Positions 1-8,499 of a stretch of DNA of 64,000 bases are shown one piece after another. The notes beneath the pieces were generated by a model that was not told where the DNA came from, made no database searches, and saw only the letters and a program-made list of their open reading frames with translations. Origin of the DNA: Bacteroidales bacterium. GTDB lineage: Bacteria > Bacteroidota > Bacteroidia > Bacteroidales > BM520. Within the stretch, counting starts at the first letter, position 1; each line of letters begins with the position of its first letter. Made by a program: the position numbers and the translations under genes. Location of the stretch: NCBI GenBank assembly GCA_016285515.1, contig JAEEQW010000011.1, positions 18,294 through 82,293 on the forward strand, written 5' to 3'.

Positions 1-1529
1 ACGATGAAATAGAACTTCTGAAACCTCATATCATTTTCTTGCAAAACAAAGGATACGACGTCACCACCTCCAATAACGGTGGTGACGCTTTGGATATAAT
101 GTCGAAGGAAGTGTTCGACATAGTGTTTCTTGATGAGCAGATGCCGGGTATTTCAGGCATAGAAACTCTTGAAAGAATAAAGAGCAAATATCCTCTTGTA
201 CCGGTTGTCATGATTACCAAGAGCGAAGAGGAAAATCTGATGGAGAACGCAATTGGCTCAAATATTGCCGATTACCTTATTAAACCTGTAAATCCAAATC
301 AGATATTGCTTTGTCTTAAGAAAAATCTTGACAACAGAAAACTTGTTGACGAAAAAAGCACTATGCAGTATCAGCAGGCATTCCGTCAAATCGGCATGAA
401 TATGTCGTACATTAACAGTTTCGATGAATGGGCCAATGTCTATAAGGAACTGGTTAACTGGGAACTGCGCCTTGGCTCACCTAGCACCAGCGGTATGTAT
501 GAGGTCTTTGAATCGCAGAAGATAGAGGCCAATAACCTTTTTTCGAGATTCATTGAGGCTAACTATGTCAACTGGTTGAAAATCAATAACCCTGACCGTC
601 CGCTGATGAATCAGGTAATACTTCAGAACGTTCTTTTCCCGTTAATTCAGAAAAACAAATCATTATTTCTCATTGTCGTTGACAATATGCGCTATGACCA
701 GTGGAAGGTGATGGAAAGGATTATCGGCGACATATACCGTACCGACAAGGAATATATGGCATCAAGCATATTGCCCACTACTACCCAGTATGCACGAAAT
801 GCCTTGTTTGCCGGACTTATGCCTTCAGAAATACAAAAAAGATATCCCAAATATTGGCTCAACGAAGAGGATGAAGGGACCAAGAATCAGTATGAGGAAT
901 TCTTCCTCGGAGAGAACCTCAAACGACATGGGAAAAGCGATATTAAGTTCACATACAACAAGATACTCAACCTGCAAGCAGGTAAAAAATTCGTTGACGC
1001 TTTGCCGAATCTGCTGAACAATGAACTAAATGTATTGGTCTATAATTTCGTGGATATGCTGTCACATGCACGTACCGAAATGGAAATCATCAAAGAACTT
1101 GCAGACGATGATGCTGCATACCGCTCAATAACTGAAACATGGTTCGAACATTCAGCGCTCTACGAAGTGTTTGAATATCTCGCCTCAAGGCATATTGACA
1201 TAGTCATAACCACTGACCATGGCTCCGTAAAAGTCGAAGGGCCAGTCAAAATAGTCGGTGACAAGGCCACCAACACCAACCTTCGTTATAAGGTCGGCAA
1301 AAACCTCGATTACAACAAAAAGGATGTCATGGAGATAAAACATCCTGAAGAGATTTATCTTCCAAAGGCCAACCTTTCATCAACGTATGTGTTTGCTAAA
1401 GGAAGCGATTTCTTTGCATATCCTAACAACTTCAATTATTATGTCAGCTACTATAAGAACACTTTCCAACATGGCGGAATCTCCATGCAGGAAATGATTA
1501 TTCCGGTTGCTGTGCTAAAAGCCAAGTAA
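1..1529 (+). CDS. porX: PorX-type response regulator with PglZ domain (5' end outside window)
   Basis: The reading frame is open to the left edge (codons from base 3: D-E-I-E-L-L-K-P-H), so the start lies just outside, probably about ten residues away. The first ATG/TTG inside the window is not the true start. Residues 1-115 form a CheY-like receiver; the phospho-acceptor Asp is in FLDEQMPG and the conserved Lys follows in MITKSE. A helical linker leads to a PglZ (alkaline-phosphatase-superfamily) domain over the C-terminal 300 residues, with VVDNMRYDQW, TTDHGS and a final HGGIS. This architecture is that of PorX, which with the sensor PorY controls type IX secretion genes in Porphyromonas gingivalis. 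No sensor kinase of that type lies next to it here. The link to the T9SS cargo genes further right is inference. Confidence 0.9.
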   Translation, partial: DEIELLKPHIIFLQNKGYDVTTSNNGGDALDIMSKEVFDIVFLDEQMPGISGIETLERIKSKYPLVPVVMITKSEEENLMENAIGSNIADYLIKPVNPNQILLCLKKNLDNRKLVDEKSTMQYQQAFRQIGMNMSYINSFDEWANVYKELVNWELRLGSPSTSGMYEVFESQKIEANNLFSRFIEANYVNWLKINNPDRPLMNQVILQNVLFPLIQKNKSLFLIVVDNMRYDQWKVMERIIGDIYRTDKEYMASSILPTTTQYARNALFAGLMPSEIQKRYPKYWLNEEDEGTKNQYEEFFLGENLKRHGKSDIKFTYNKILNLQAGKKFVDALPNLLNNELNVLVYNFVDMLSHARTEMEIIKELADDDAAYRSITETWFEHSALYEVFEYLASRHIDIVITTDHGSVKVEGPVKIVGDKATNTNLRYKVGKNLDYNKKDVMEIKHPEEIYLPKANLSSTYVFAKGSDFFAYPNNFNYYVSYYKNTFQHGGISMQEMIIPVAVLKAK

Positions 1530-1534
1530 TCACA

Positions 1535-1951
1535 ATGCAATTTATCTCAAACAATCCTGAGGGCCTAAAAGACATAGCACGTTCCATAATTGAGTCCTAC
1601 CCTGAATCACGTGTGTTCCCAATCTATGGGGAAATGGGTGCAGGAAAGACAACTCTTACAAAGGAATTATGTAACGTGCTGAATGTTATAGATATAGTCA
1701 ACAGTCCAACTTTCGCCATAATCAATGAATATATCACCGACAAAAACGAAAGTGTATATCATTTTGACTGTTACAGGCTTAAAAACGTTAACGAATTTCT
1801 TGACATTGGTGGCTGTGATTATTTCTTCAGCGGCAACTACTGCTTTATCGAATGGCCCCAGATTGTAGAAGATTACCTGCCCGATGATTGTGTTAAAATC
1901 TTCATTGAAGTTGACGATGACACACAGGTTAGAACTATTAAAACCGAATGA
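1535..1951 (+). CDS. tsaE: tRNA threonylcarbamoyladenosine biosynthesis ATPase TsaE
   Basis: A 138-residue protein of normal family length. It has the P-loop GEMGAGKTT near residue 31, the NSPTFAI segment and the HFDCYRL motif that mark TsaE. TsaE is the ATPase that helps TsaB/TsaD transfer threonylcarbamoyl to A37 of ANN-decoding tRNAs in the cytoplasm. It starts 5 bp after porX and its stop overlaps the next start (ATGA at 1948-1951), so porX, tsaE, aroB and aroA are probably one transcript with translational coupling. The functional reason for pairing tsaE with shikimate genes is not evident. Identification is firm. Confidence 0.93.
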   Translation: MQFISNNPEGLKDIARSIIESYPESRVFPIYGEMGAGKTTLTKELCNVLNVIDIVNSPTFAIINEYITDKNESVYHFDCYRLKNVNEFLDIGGCDYFFSGNYCFIEWPQIVEDYLPDDCVKIFIEVDDDTQVRTIKTE

Positions 1952-3000
1952 TGGATTATTTTGTCGTCGATGGCTCGGCATTTTGTAATGAACTTCGTGA
2001 GTTTATTGTAACAAATAATTATCACTCAAGACACATTTTCATTCTTACGGATGAAAATGTCAATAAATTCTGTCTCCCGACTATCCTGCCTGTTTTGGAA
2101 AATGCAAAATACGATGTTATTGTCTGTGAGGGAGGAGAGGAAAACAAGACATTAGAAACATGTTGTAAAATTTGGCAGCGTTTGTCGGATTTGAATTGTG
2201 ACAGACATTCATTTGTCATTATTGTAGGCGGTGGAGTTTTGTGCGATATGGGCAGCTTTGTCGCCGGCACATTTATACGCGGCATTGACTACATGCTCAT
2301 CCCCACTACTCTTCTCGCCCAGATTGATGCTGCATTCGGAGGAAAAAACGGCATAAACTTCCACAATGTCAAAAACCAAATCGGACTGTTTCTGAAACCG
2401 AAATCAGTAGCAGTGAATACGGATTTTCTCAAAACTCTTCCTGAAAGACAATTTAACTCCGGACTTGCTGAGGCTATCAAATACGGTATTTTGGGCGTTG
2501 ATGGCATATTGAATGAAACTTGTCAGAAACCGCTCTCACACACAAGCATATTAAGAATCGTTGATGATGCTATACGGTTCAAGATAAGCATCACCGATGA
2601 AGATTTCACTGAAAAAAATAAAAGAAAGATTCTGAATTTTGGCCATACTATAGGACATGCGGTGGAAACCTATTATATGCCACAACTGCTTCATGGAGAG
2701 GCTGTAGCCTTCGGGATGGTATGTGCGGTTCTGCTTTCAGAAAAAAAATTCAGTCTTGACAAGAAATATGCTGAAAAACTGATATCGATAATCCGTCTCC
2801 ACTTCGATAATAATATTGTTCAATCGTCTGACATTGAGGATATTATTGAGATTATGCGTCATGACAAGAAGAACGAAAATGGTGAAATAAAATTTGTCCT
2901 GCTCAATGATATCCACTCGCAGGTTTACGATATAACTGTGTCCCTTGAGTACATCCGAGAAGCTATCAATGATGCTATAAAGATATTTGCTAATATATGA
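1948..3000 (+). CDS. aroB: 3-dehydroquinate synthase
   Basis: A 350-residue protein with the NAD-binding glycine segment GGGVLCDMG near residue 92, the substrate and metal region PTTLLAQIDAAFGGK, and the metal-ligand motif FGHTIGHAVE followed by LHGEAV. AroB converts DAHP to 3-dehydroquinate in the second step of the shikimate pathway. It starts with ATGATGG inside the tsaE stop, and its own stop overlaps the aroA start by four bases. Adjacency to aroA supports the assignment. The other shikimate genes are not in the window. Confidence 0.95.
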   Translation: MMDYFVVDGSAFCNELREFIVTNNYHSRHIFILTDENVNKFCLPTILPVLENAKYDVIVCEGGEENKTLETCCKIWQRLSDLNCDRHSFVIIVGGGVLCDMGSFVAGTFIRGIDYMLIPTTLLAQIDAAFGGKNGINFHNVKNQIGLFLKPKSVAVNTDFLKTLPERQFNSGLAEAIKYGILGVDGILNETCQKPLSHTSILRIVDDAIRFKISITDEDFTEKNKRKILNFGHTIGHAVETYYMPQLLHGEAVAFGMVCAVLLSEKKFSLDKKYAEKLISIIRLHFDNNIVQSSDIEDIIEIMRHDKKNENGEIKFVLLNDIHSQVYDITVSLEYIREAINDAIKIFANI

Positions 3001-4211
3001 ACATCCCATTCAGCAAAAGCGAATACAACAGGTTTCTAATTCTTTCATACCTGTATGGAGACCATATTCCACAACCAACATACGACTGTCCGGATGATGT
3101 GAAACTTCTGTACAAAACACTTGATGAATTTCCACAACGAACAATAAACTGCGATAATGCAGGCACTGTCTTTAGATTTATGCTTTCGGTCGTTTCAGCG
3201 AAACATCAGCCTTACCCCATTGTAATTACAGGCAGCGAAAGAATGCTTGAAAGACCTATAGAACCGTTAGTCAGCATATTACAACAATTAGGAGCAGATA
3301 TTTCATACATCGGCAAGAACGGTTTCCCGCCCGTCAGAGTGAACGGCTCTGTGAATCCGGATTGTTTCAGTGAGATTTTCTTCAATGATGTTGTCAGCAG
3401 TCAGTTTGTATCGTCAATTATGATGATTGCACCTGTATTCACACACGGATTAATCATACATTATAATAATATTCCATCGTTCGAATATGTAAGGATGACT
3501 TCGAAAATGATGAACATCTTTGGACTGAAGAATGAGATTACAAAAAAAGAAATCAAAGTCTGTCACATCGGAAATGAGGTGAAAATTAAAGAATCAATTC
3601 TTGAAAGGGACTGGTCATCTGCTGCATATATCTATCCGATATTATTGATTGATAACAAATTGCAACCTGTTATTAAAGAATTACATACTAATAGCATGCA
3701 AGGCGATGAAATGATAGTCAGCATTGCAGAAATGTTTGGCATCGTGTCGGATAACACAAATGACGGAATAGTACTGCATTATGATAAAAGTCATATTGCA
3801 GGAGAAAGAAATATTAATGTTATCAATGTGCCGGATTTGACACCCGCTATTGCAACTTTGGCATCTCTTCAGGATGGCAGGACAAATATCTTGGGAATGA
3901 AAAATCTCAAATGGAAAGAGTCAGACCGTCTTGCATGTATAGTCGGTAATTTGTCTAAGCTTGGCATTGATGTGCAAGTGAATTCCAATGATTCAATAAC
4001 CATAATTTCGGAAGATACAATAAGCAAAATCAGAAATATAGATTCTCAGATAACGGTCAGCTCCTCTAACGACCATCGTATTGCAATGTCGCTTTATCCC
4101 TTCACTTTGCTGAATCCAAATATAATAATTGACGACTTGAAATGCGTCTCCAAATCATTTCCGAATTTTATAGGGGAAATATCAACTATTTTTAATACCT
4201 TTGCAGTTTAA
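2997..4211 (+). CDS. aroA: 3-phosphoshikimate 1-carboxyvinyltransferase (EPSP synthase)
   Basis: A 404-residue protein of two repeated halves. Near the N-terminus it has PFSKSEYNR (the family SKS...NR phosphate-binding element), then NAGTVFRF and GSERMLERP, and C-terminal KESDR and DHRIAMS. The enzyme joins shikimate-3-phosphate and PEP. The protein begins directly at the SKS motif and lacks the usual ten or so residues before it; the start is fixed by the ATGA overlap with aroB, so it is slightly short at the N-terminus rather than mis-started. All catalytic-region motifs I can recognise are present. Confidence 0.93.
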   Translation: MNIPFSKSEYNRFLILSYLYGDHIPQPTYDCPDDVKLLYKTLDEFPQRTINCDNAGTVFRFMLSVVSAKHQPYPIVITGSERMLERPIEPLVSILQQLGADISYIGKNGFPPVRVNGSVNPDCFSEIFFNDVVSSQFVSSIMMIAPVFTHGLIIHYNNIPSFEYVRMTSKMMNIFGLKNEITKKEIKVCHIGNEVKIKESILERDWSSAAYIYPILLIDNKLQPVIKELHTNSMQGDEMIVSIAEMFGIVSDNTNDGIVLHYDKSHIAGERNINVINVPDLTPAIATLASLQDGRTNILGMKNLKWKESDRLACIVGNLSKLGIDVQVNSNDSITIISEDTISKIRNIDSQITVSSSNDHRIAMSLYPFTLLNPNIIIDDLKCVSKSFPNFIGEISTIFNTFAV

Positions 4212-4222
4212 AATTAGAAAAA

Positions 4223-4942
4223 ATGGTTGTTGATTTATTCGTTCCATGCTATATTGACCAGTTATATCCACAGACTGCCTTCAATGCAATAAAGGTTCTA
4301 AAAAAATGCGGTGTGGAAGTTAATTATAATTCACAGCAGACATGCTGCGGCAAGATTGCTTTTGAGTCAGGATTCAGAACAGAAGCCGAGGAATTGGGTG
4401 AGAAATTTCTCAACGAATTCAGCGGTGAAAACCCAATTGTAGGTCTTTCAGTTTCATGTGTCGCCTACATTCAGAAAAGATATAAAAATCTTTTTTACAA
4501 TACAGGAAATCATCCACGTTTTCAAGCAGTTGAGAAAAATATTTTCTGCATCGAGGATTTTCTCGTAAACAAATTGAATGTTACGGATTTTGGTGCGACA
4601 TTCGAGAAAACAGCAATTTATCATGATTCATGCAGTTCTTTGAACCTTTATAACAAAAGATTGTATGATGAGCCTCGCAAACTTCTGAAAAATGTCTGCG
4701 GACTTAACCTTTTGGAGACAGGGAAAGGTTCATGTTCAGGCAGCGGCGATCTGTTCACGGTTAAATACAGTTCCGTATCTTCAGCAATGATTGAGACTGA
4801 GATTAAAGCAGCACTTGACTGCGAAGCAAGCACTATTATCGTTTCTGACAGTAGCTGCATGATGAATCTCGAAGGTTACATCAGAAAAAACAATCTGCCT
4901 CTTGCCGTTGTCCATCTGATTGACGTAATCTCCTCCTTCTAA
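4223..4942 (+). CDS. LutA/YkgE-like cysteine-rich (Fe-S) oxidoreductase subunit
   Basis: A 239-residue protein with two cysteine-rich CCG-type domains. FVPCYIDQ and QQTCCGK lie in the first half; HDSCSS and SCSGSGD lie in the second. This is the layout of LutA/YkgE and the heterodisulfide reductase HdrB family. LutA normally works with LutB and LutC in lactate oxidation, but neither gene is adjacent. The neighbours are aroA (11 bp upstream) and tex (14 bp downstream). In the second domain the usual CCG reads C-S-G, so one expected cluster-ligand cysteine is serine. Family assignment is firm; substrate and partner are unknown. Confidence 0.8.
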   Translation: MVVDLFVPCYIDQLYPQTAFNAIKVLKKCGVEVNYNSQQTCCGKIAFESGFRTEAEELGEKFLNEFSGENPIVGLSVSCVAYIQKRYKNLFYNTGNHPRFQAVEKNIFCIEDFLVNKLNVTDFGATFEKTAIYHDSCSSLNLYNKRLYDEPRKLLKNVCGLNLLETGKGSCSGSGDLFTVKYSSVSSAMIETEIKAALDCEASTIIVSDSSCMMNLEGYIRKNNLPLAVVHLIDVISSF

Positions 4943-4956
4943 CACATAATCATTAT

Positions 4957-7089
4957 ATGACAGACGAAGTGATATTTCACAGGATTGCCAAAGAACTGGG
5001 TATTAACTTTGTCCAGGTGAGCAATACTTGTCGTTTGCTTGACAATGGTGATACAATACCGTTCATTGCACGATATAGAAAAGAAGCCACTGGCAGTCTT
5101 GATGAGGTTACCATTGAAAGCATCAGAGACATGCGGCAGAAGATGCTTGATGTTGAGAAACGCAGAACTTTCATACTCAACACATTAGAGGAAGAAAATG
5201 TCATCACCGACGAACTTAGGCTGAAAATAGAGAATGCTGAAACGTTGGTTGAACTTGAGGACTTGTATCTTCCTTACAAACCGAAAAGAAAAACAAGAGC
5301 ATCAATTGCAAAAGAAAAAGGACTTGAGCCTCTTGCTGATATTATTCTGCGTCAACAAAACATTGATGTCAAATCAAAGGCCGAGCAATTTGTCAGCGAA
5401 GAAAAAGGCGTTGTATCTGCCGAGGATGCAATTCATGGAGCTTCCGACATTATTGCGGAAAGAATAAACGAGGACGCCTACACCCGTTCCAAAATCCGTA
5501 ATCTGTTTAACAAAAAAGCACATATTGTTGCAAAAGTGGCAAAAGGAATGGAAGATGAAGGCAATACATACAGACAATATTTCGATTATGATGAGCTTCT
5601 GACAAAAGCTCCTTCACACAGAATTTTAGCCGTTTTCAGAGGTGAGAACGAGAAAATTCTTAAACTTAAAATCCGTCCTGATGAAGCTGAAGCCATGAGC
5701 ATCCTTGACAGGATTTATGTGCGTGGAAACAATGAATCGTCTGAAATCGTCAGGAGGTCTGCTGAAGACTCTTATGACAGGTTGCTTGCTCCATCAATTG
5801 AAACAGAAATCAGAGCAGATGCCAAGGAAAAAGCGGACAAGACTGCGATTGCGGTGTTTGCTGACAATCTGCGTCAGCTGCTGATGGCTCCCCCACTCCA
5901 CGGCAAGAATGTGCTTGCAATAGATCCGGGATTCCGTACGGGCTGCAAAGTCACAGTGTTGAACAAAAACGGGAAACTGCTTCACAATGATACCATATAC
6001 CCTCATCCACCAGAACCGAAGATTCCTGAGTCAATTAACAAAATACTCAATATGGTGGAGATGTATGATATAGACGCAATCGCAATAGGAAACGGCACGG
6101 CCGGAAGGGAAACTGAAAACTTCATAAAAAGAATCCGTTTCCCTAAGGATATAGTGGCTGTTATGGTCAATGAAAGCGGTGCATCAGTATATAGTGCGTC
6201 AAAGATAGCACGAGACGAATTTCCAGAGTATGATGTTACTGTAAGAGGCTCTGTGTCAATTGGAAGGCGTCTTATCGACCCATTGGCTGAACTTGTTAAA
6301 ATAGACCCCAAATCAATCGGTGTGGGACAATATCAGCATGATGTAAATCAGACTGAACTTCAAAAATGCCTGCAATCGGTGGTTGACAGCTGTGTGAATG
6401 CAGTTGGCGTTGATGTAAACACCGCATCCAAGGAACTTCTGGTTCATATTTCAGGACTCGGTCCTGTCCTTGCCCAGAACATTATAGACTACCGCAATGA
6501 AAACGGCGATTTCAAGTTGAGAAGTGACCTTAAGAAGGTAAAACGTTTCGGTGACAAGGCTTTTGAACAGTCGGCAGGTTTCCTCCGTATCAGCGGCGGA
6601 GCCAATCCGTTGGACAACAGTGCGGTACATCCCGAATCATATCATATTGTCGAAGAAATGGCATCCGACTTGGGGTGTGATGTTTCTGAACTCATCTCCA
6701 ATAAGGAACTGATTAATAAAATTGACATCAAAAAGTATGTTACAAATACAACCGGACTGCCCACACTCAATGACATAAAATCGGAGCTCGAAAAACCAGG
6801 CAGAGATCCACGATGCACTTTCGATATATTTGAATTCGACAAGAATGTCAAAACAATTGACGATGTCAAACCAGGAATGATTCTTCCAGGGATAATCACA
6901 AACATAACATCTTTCGGTGCATTTGTTGATATAGGAATACATGAAGACGGACTGGTTCACATTTCCCAAATGGCCGACAGATACGTCAGTGACCCGAATA
7001 AAATTGTAAAGTTAAATCAGAAAGTTATGGTTAAAGTCCTTGAAGTTGACACTAAAAGGAAAAGAATTTCGTTATCTATGAAAAAATAA
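4957..7089 (+). CDS. tex: Tex-family RNA-binding transcription accessory protein
   Basis: A 710-residue protein of full family length: an N-terminal helical Tex domain (about 1-200), a YqgF/RNase-H-like domain around 320-450 (NVLAIDPGFRTGCK; IGNGTAGRETE), a helix-hairpin-helix region around 480-560 (ELLVHISGLG; NENGDFKLRSDL) and a C-terminal S1 RNA-binding domain (PGIITNITSFGAFVDIG, about 640-710). Tex is a cytoplasmic nucleic-acid-binding protein linked to transcription, not an enzyme with a defined reaction. It begins 14 bp after the LutA-like gene and ends 6 bp before the outer-membrane protein gene, so it is probably cotranscribed with both. Confidence 0.95.
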   Translation: MTDEVIFHRIAKELGINFVQVSNTCRLLDNGDTIPFIARYRKEATGSLDEVTIESIRDMRQKMLDVEKRRTFILNTLEEENVITDELRLKIENAETLVELEDLYLPYKPKRKTRASIAKEKGLEPLADIILRQQNIDVKSKAEQFVSEEKGVVSAEDAIHGASDIIAERINEDAYTRSKIRNLFNKKAHIVAKVAKGMEDEGNTYRQYFDYDELLTKAPSHRILAVFRGENEKILKLKIRPDEAEAMSILDRIYVRGNNESSEIVRRSAEDSYDRLLAPSIETEIRADAKEKADKTAIAVFADNLRQLLMAPPLHGKNVLAIDPGFRTGCKVTVLNKNGKLLHNDTIYPHPPEPKIPESINKILNMVEMYDIDAIAIGNGTAGRETENFIKRIRFPKDIVAVMVNESGASVYSASKIARDEFPEYDVTVRGSVSIGRRLIDPLAELVKIDPKSIGVGQYQHDVNQTELQKCLQSVVDSCVNAVGVDVNTASKELLVHISGLGPVLAQNIIDYRNENGDFKLRSDLKKVKRFGDKAFEQSAGFLRISGGANPLDNSAVHPESYHIVEEMASDLGCDVSELISNKELINKIDIKKYVTNTTGLPTLNDIKSELEKPGRDPRCTFDIFEFDKNVKTIDDVKPGMILPGIITNITSFGAFVDIGIHEDGLVHISQMADRYVSDPNKIVKLNQKVMVKVLEVDTKRKRISLSMKK

Positions 7090-7095
7090 AACTTT

Positions 7096-8016
7096 ATGAA
7101 AAAGAGGTCGCTACTGCTTTTATTTATCATATTACTGTCGCTCAACACTTTGCATGCCCAAATAGTTAAGGGCTACGGCGCATTGGGAACTAACCTCGCA
7201 CAGGTTGACGGGGATGAGGCATACGGTTTCTATAAATTCGGACTTAACATAGGGCTTGGTGCTGAAGTTAAGTTTTCTGATTTGTTTTCCGGTTCCATTG
7301 AGGCAAATTTCAACCAGAAAGGAGCCAGAAAATATATGTTCTACTATGGCTATAATCTTCGCATAAACTATGCCGAAGTACCAATAATGTTTCATGTGAC
7401 CGACAATCATAATGTGAAATTCGGCATCGGTGCTTCATATTCCCGTCCGGTAGGCACCATATACGAAAACGATCCGAGAGATGGGTATGGACAGGATGAA
7501 TACGGCAATCTTTATTCTTTCTTCTCCATTAAGAACAAAACCGATGAAATGACAACATACAAGCAATTCAGGGATGCAAATGACGGTCATTATGATACTG
7601 AAGCATACGCCGAAGAATATTATAATCAAGTTGTTGTACCTTGGAATGCCGCCAACAACAAATTTGCAAAAAACAATTTCAGCCTGATGGCGGAAATAAC
7701 TTTCCCGATCTGGAGACAGCTAAAGGGCAATATCAGATATTCATATACACTTACCACAATTCGCAAGGTTGACTATTATTTTTACAACGGTATCAACTTT
7801 GACAATACAGACACCAAATATGAATTGTATGATGACGGCGGCTTTTATGTAACTCCGGAGGGACAGTATTATAAGGACTATTTTGAGGCATTTACAAGAA
7901 ACGAACACCATAATTGTCTGATGTTCAGACTTTTGTTTTATTTCAACGAAAAACAGGCCGATAAAAACAAGGAAGCTGAAAAAGCTGCAAAAGAAAAAAT
8001 GAATTATGGTTACTGA
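7096..8016 (+). CDS. outer-membrane beta-barrel protein, function unknown
   Basis: A 306-residue protein with a clear Sec signal peptide (MKKRSLLLLF..., cleavage after LHAQ near residue 22). The mature part alternates aromatic/hydrophobic and polar residues in short strands (FGLNIGLGAEVKF, FSLMAEITFPI, NIRYSYTL, CLMFRLLFYF), as in PorT-like or generic outer_membrane_beta-barrel families. The last strand is followed by an unusual Lys/Glu-rich tail of about 20 residues ending in NYGY, which is not a typical barrel terminus. It follows tex after 6 bp. Membrane location is well supported; the specific function is not recognisable. Confidence 0.7.
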   Translation: MKKRSLLLLFIILLSLNTLHAQIVKGYGALGTNLAQVDGDEAYGFYKFGLNIGLGAEVKFSDLFSGSIEANFNQKGARKYMFYYGYNLRINYAEVPIMFHVTDNHNVKFGIGASYSRPVGTIYENDPRDGYGQDEYGNLYSFFSIKNKTDEMTTYKQFRDANDGHYDTEAYAEEYYNQVVVPWNAANNKFAKNNFSLMAEITFPIWRQLKGNIRYSYTLTTIRKVDYYFYNGINFDNTDTKYELYDDGGFYVTPEGQYYKDYFEAFTRNEHHNCLMFRLLFYFNEKQADKNKEAEKAAKEKMNYGY

Positions 8017-8063
8017 TTATGAATTTTTTTTTCAAAAAACCTCTGTATTATAAAAATTTATAG

Positions 8064-8071
8064 TACTTTTG
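8064..8071 (+). promoter_or_regulatory. Bacteroidota-type promoter -7 box for rpsO
   Basis: TACTTTTG matches the TAnnTTTG box used by the Bacteroidota housekeeping sigma factor. It lies 41 bp upstream of the rpsO ATG in an AT-rich gap. No good -33 TTG is visible at the usual spacing, so this is a match by one element only. Confidence 0.55.
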
Positions 8072-8112
8072 CAGTCCGAAATTTAGAGTATTAAAAAGAA
8101 AATATTATTGAG

Positions 8113-8382
8113 ATGTATTTAACTCCTGAAATTAAAGAAAAAATTTTTGCTGAATATGGTAAATCAGCAAAGGATACTGGTTCAACAGAAGCACAGATTG
8201 CTTTGTTCTCATTCAGAATCAAACACTTGACAGAGCATCTGAAGCAAAACAAAAAAGATTTGTTCACAGAACGTGCACTTTACAGACTCACTGGTAAAAG
8301 AAGAAAACTTCTTGACTATCTGAAGAAGAATGATATTCAGAGATACAGGGATATCGTAGCAAAGCTTGGTTTAAGAAAATAA
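8113..8382 (+). CDS. rpsO: 30S ribosomal protein S15
   Basis: An 89-residue protein, the exact size of S15, with the diagnostic [14 protein letters not shown] segment and the C-terminal [12 protein letters not shown] helix. S15 binds 16S rRNA in the small-subunit platform. It has its own upstream promoter box and a strong downstream terminator, so it can be a monocistronic unit. The following gene is pnp, the same rpsO-pnp order seen in many bacteria. Confidence 0.98.
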   Translation: MYLTPEIKEKIFAEYGKSAKDTGSTEAQIALFSFRIKHLTEHLKQNKKDLFTERALYRLTGKRRKLLDYLKKNDIQRYRDIVAKLGLRK

Positions 8383-8406
8383 CATTACACAATAAGAAAT
8401 GGATAC

Positions 8407-8439
8407 AAAAAAGGCAATTATGCATAATTGCCTTTTTTT
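8407..8439 (+). terminator. Rho-independent terminator after rpsO
   Basis: A perfect stem (AAAAAAGGCAATTA pairing with TAATTGCCTTTTTT) closes on a TGCA loop at 8421-8424 and ends in a T run. Because the left arm starts with an A run, the hairpin is symmetric and could stop transcription in either direction. Confidence 0.9.
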
Positions 8440-8499
8440 GTATTTTTATATCCATTTCACAACCATTAGTTTACATTTTATATAACAGAATTTAACAAT

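Noticed and set aside
1..1529. PglZ domain as a sign of a BREX defence locus
   Set aside because: The PglZ domain is fused to a receiver, the PorX architecture, and no BrxL, PglX or BrxC gene is nearby.
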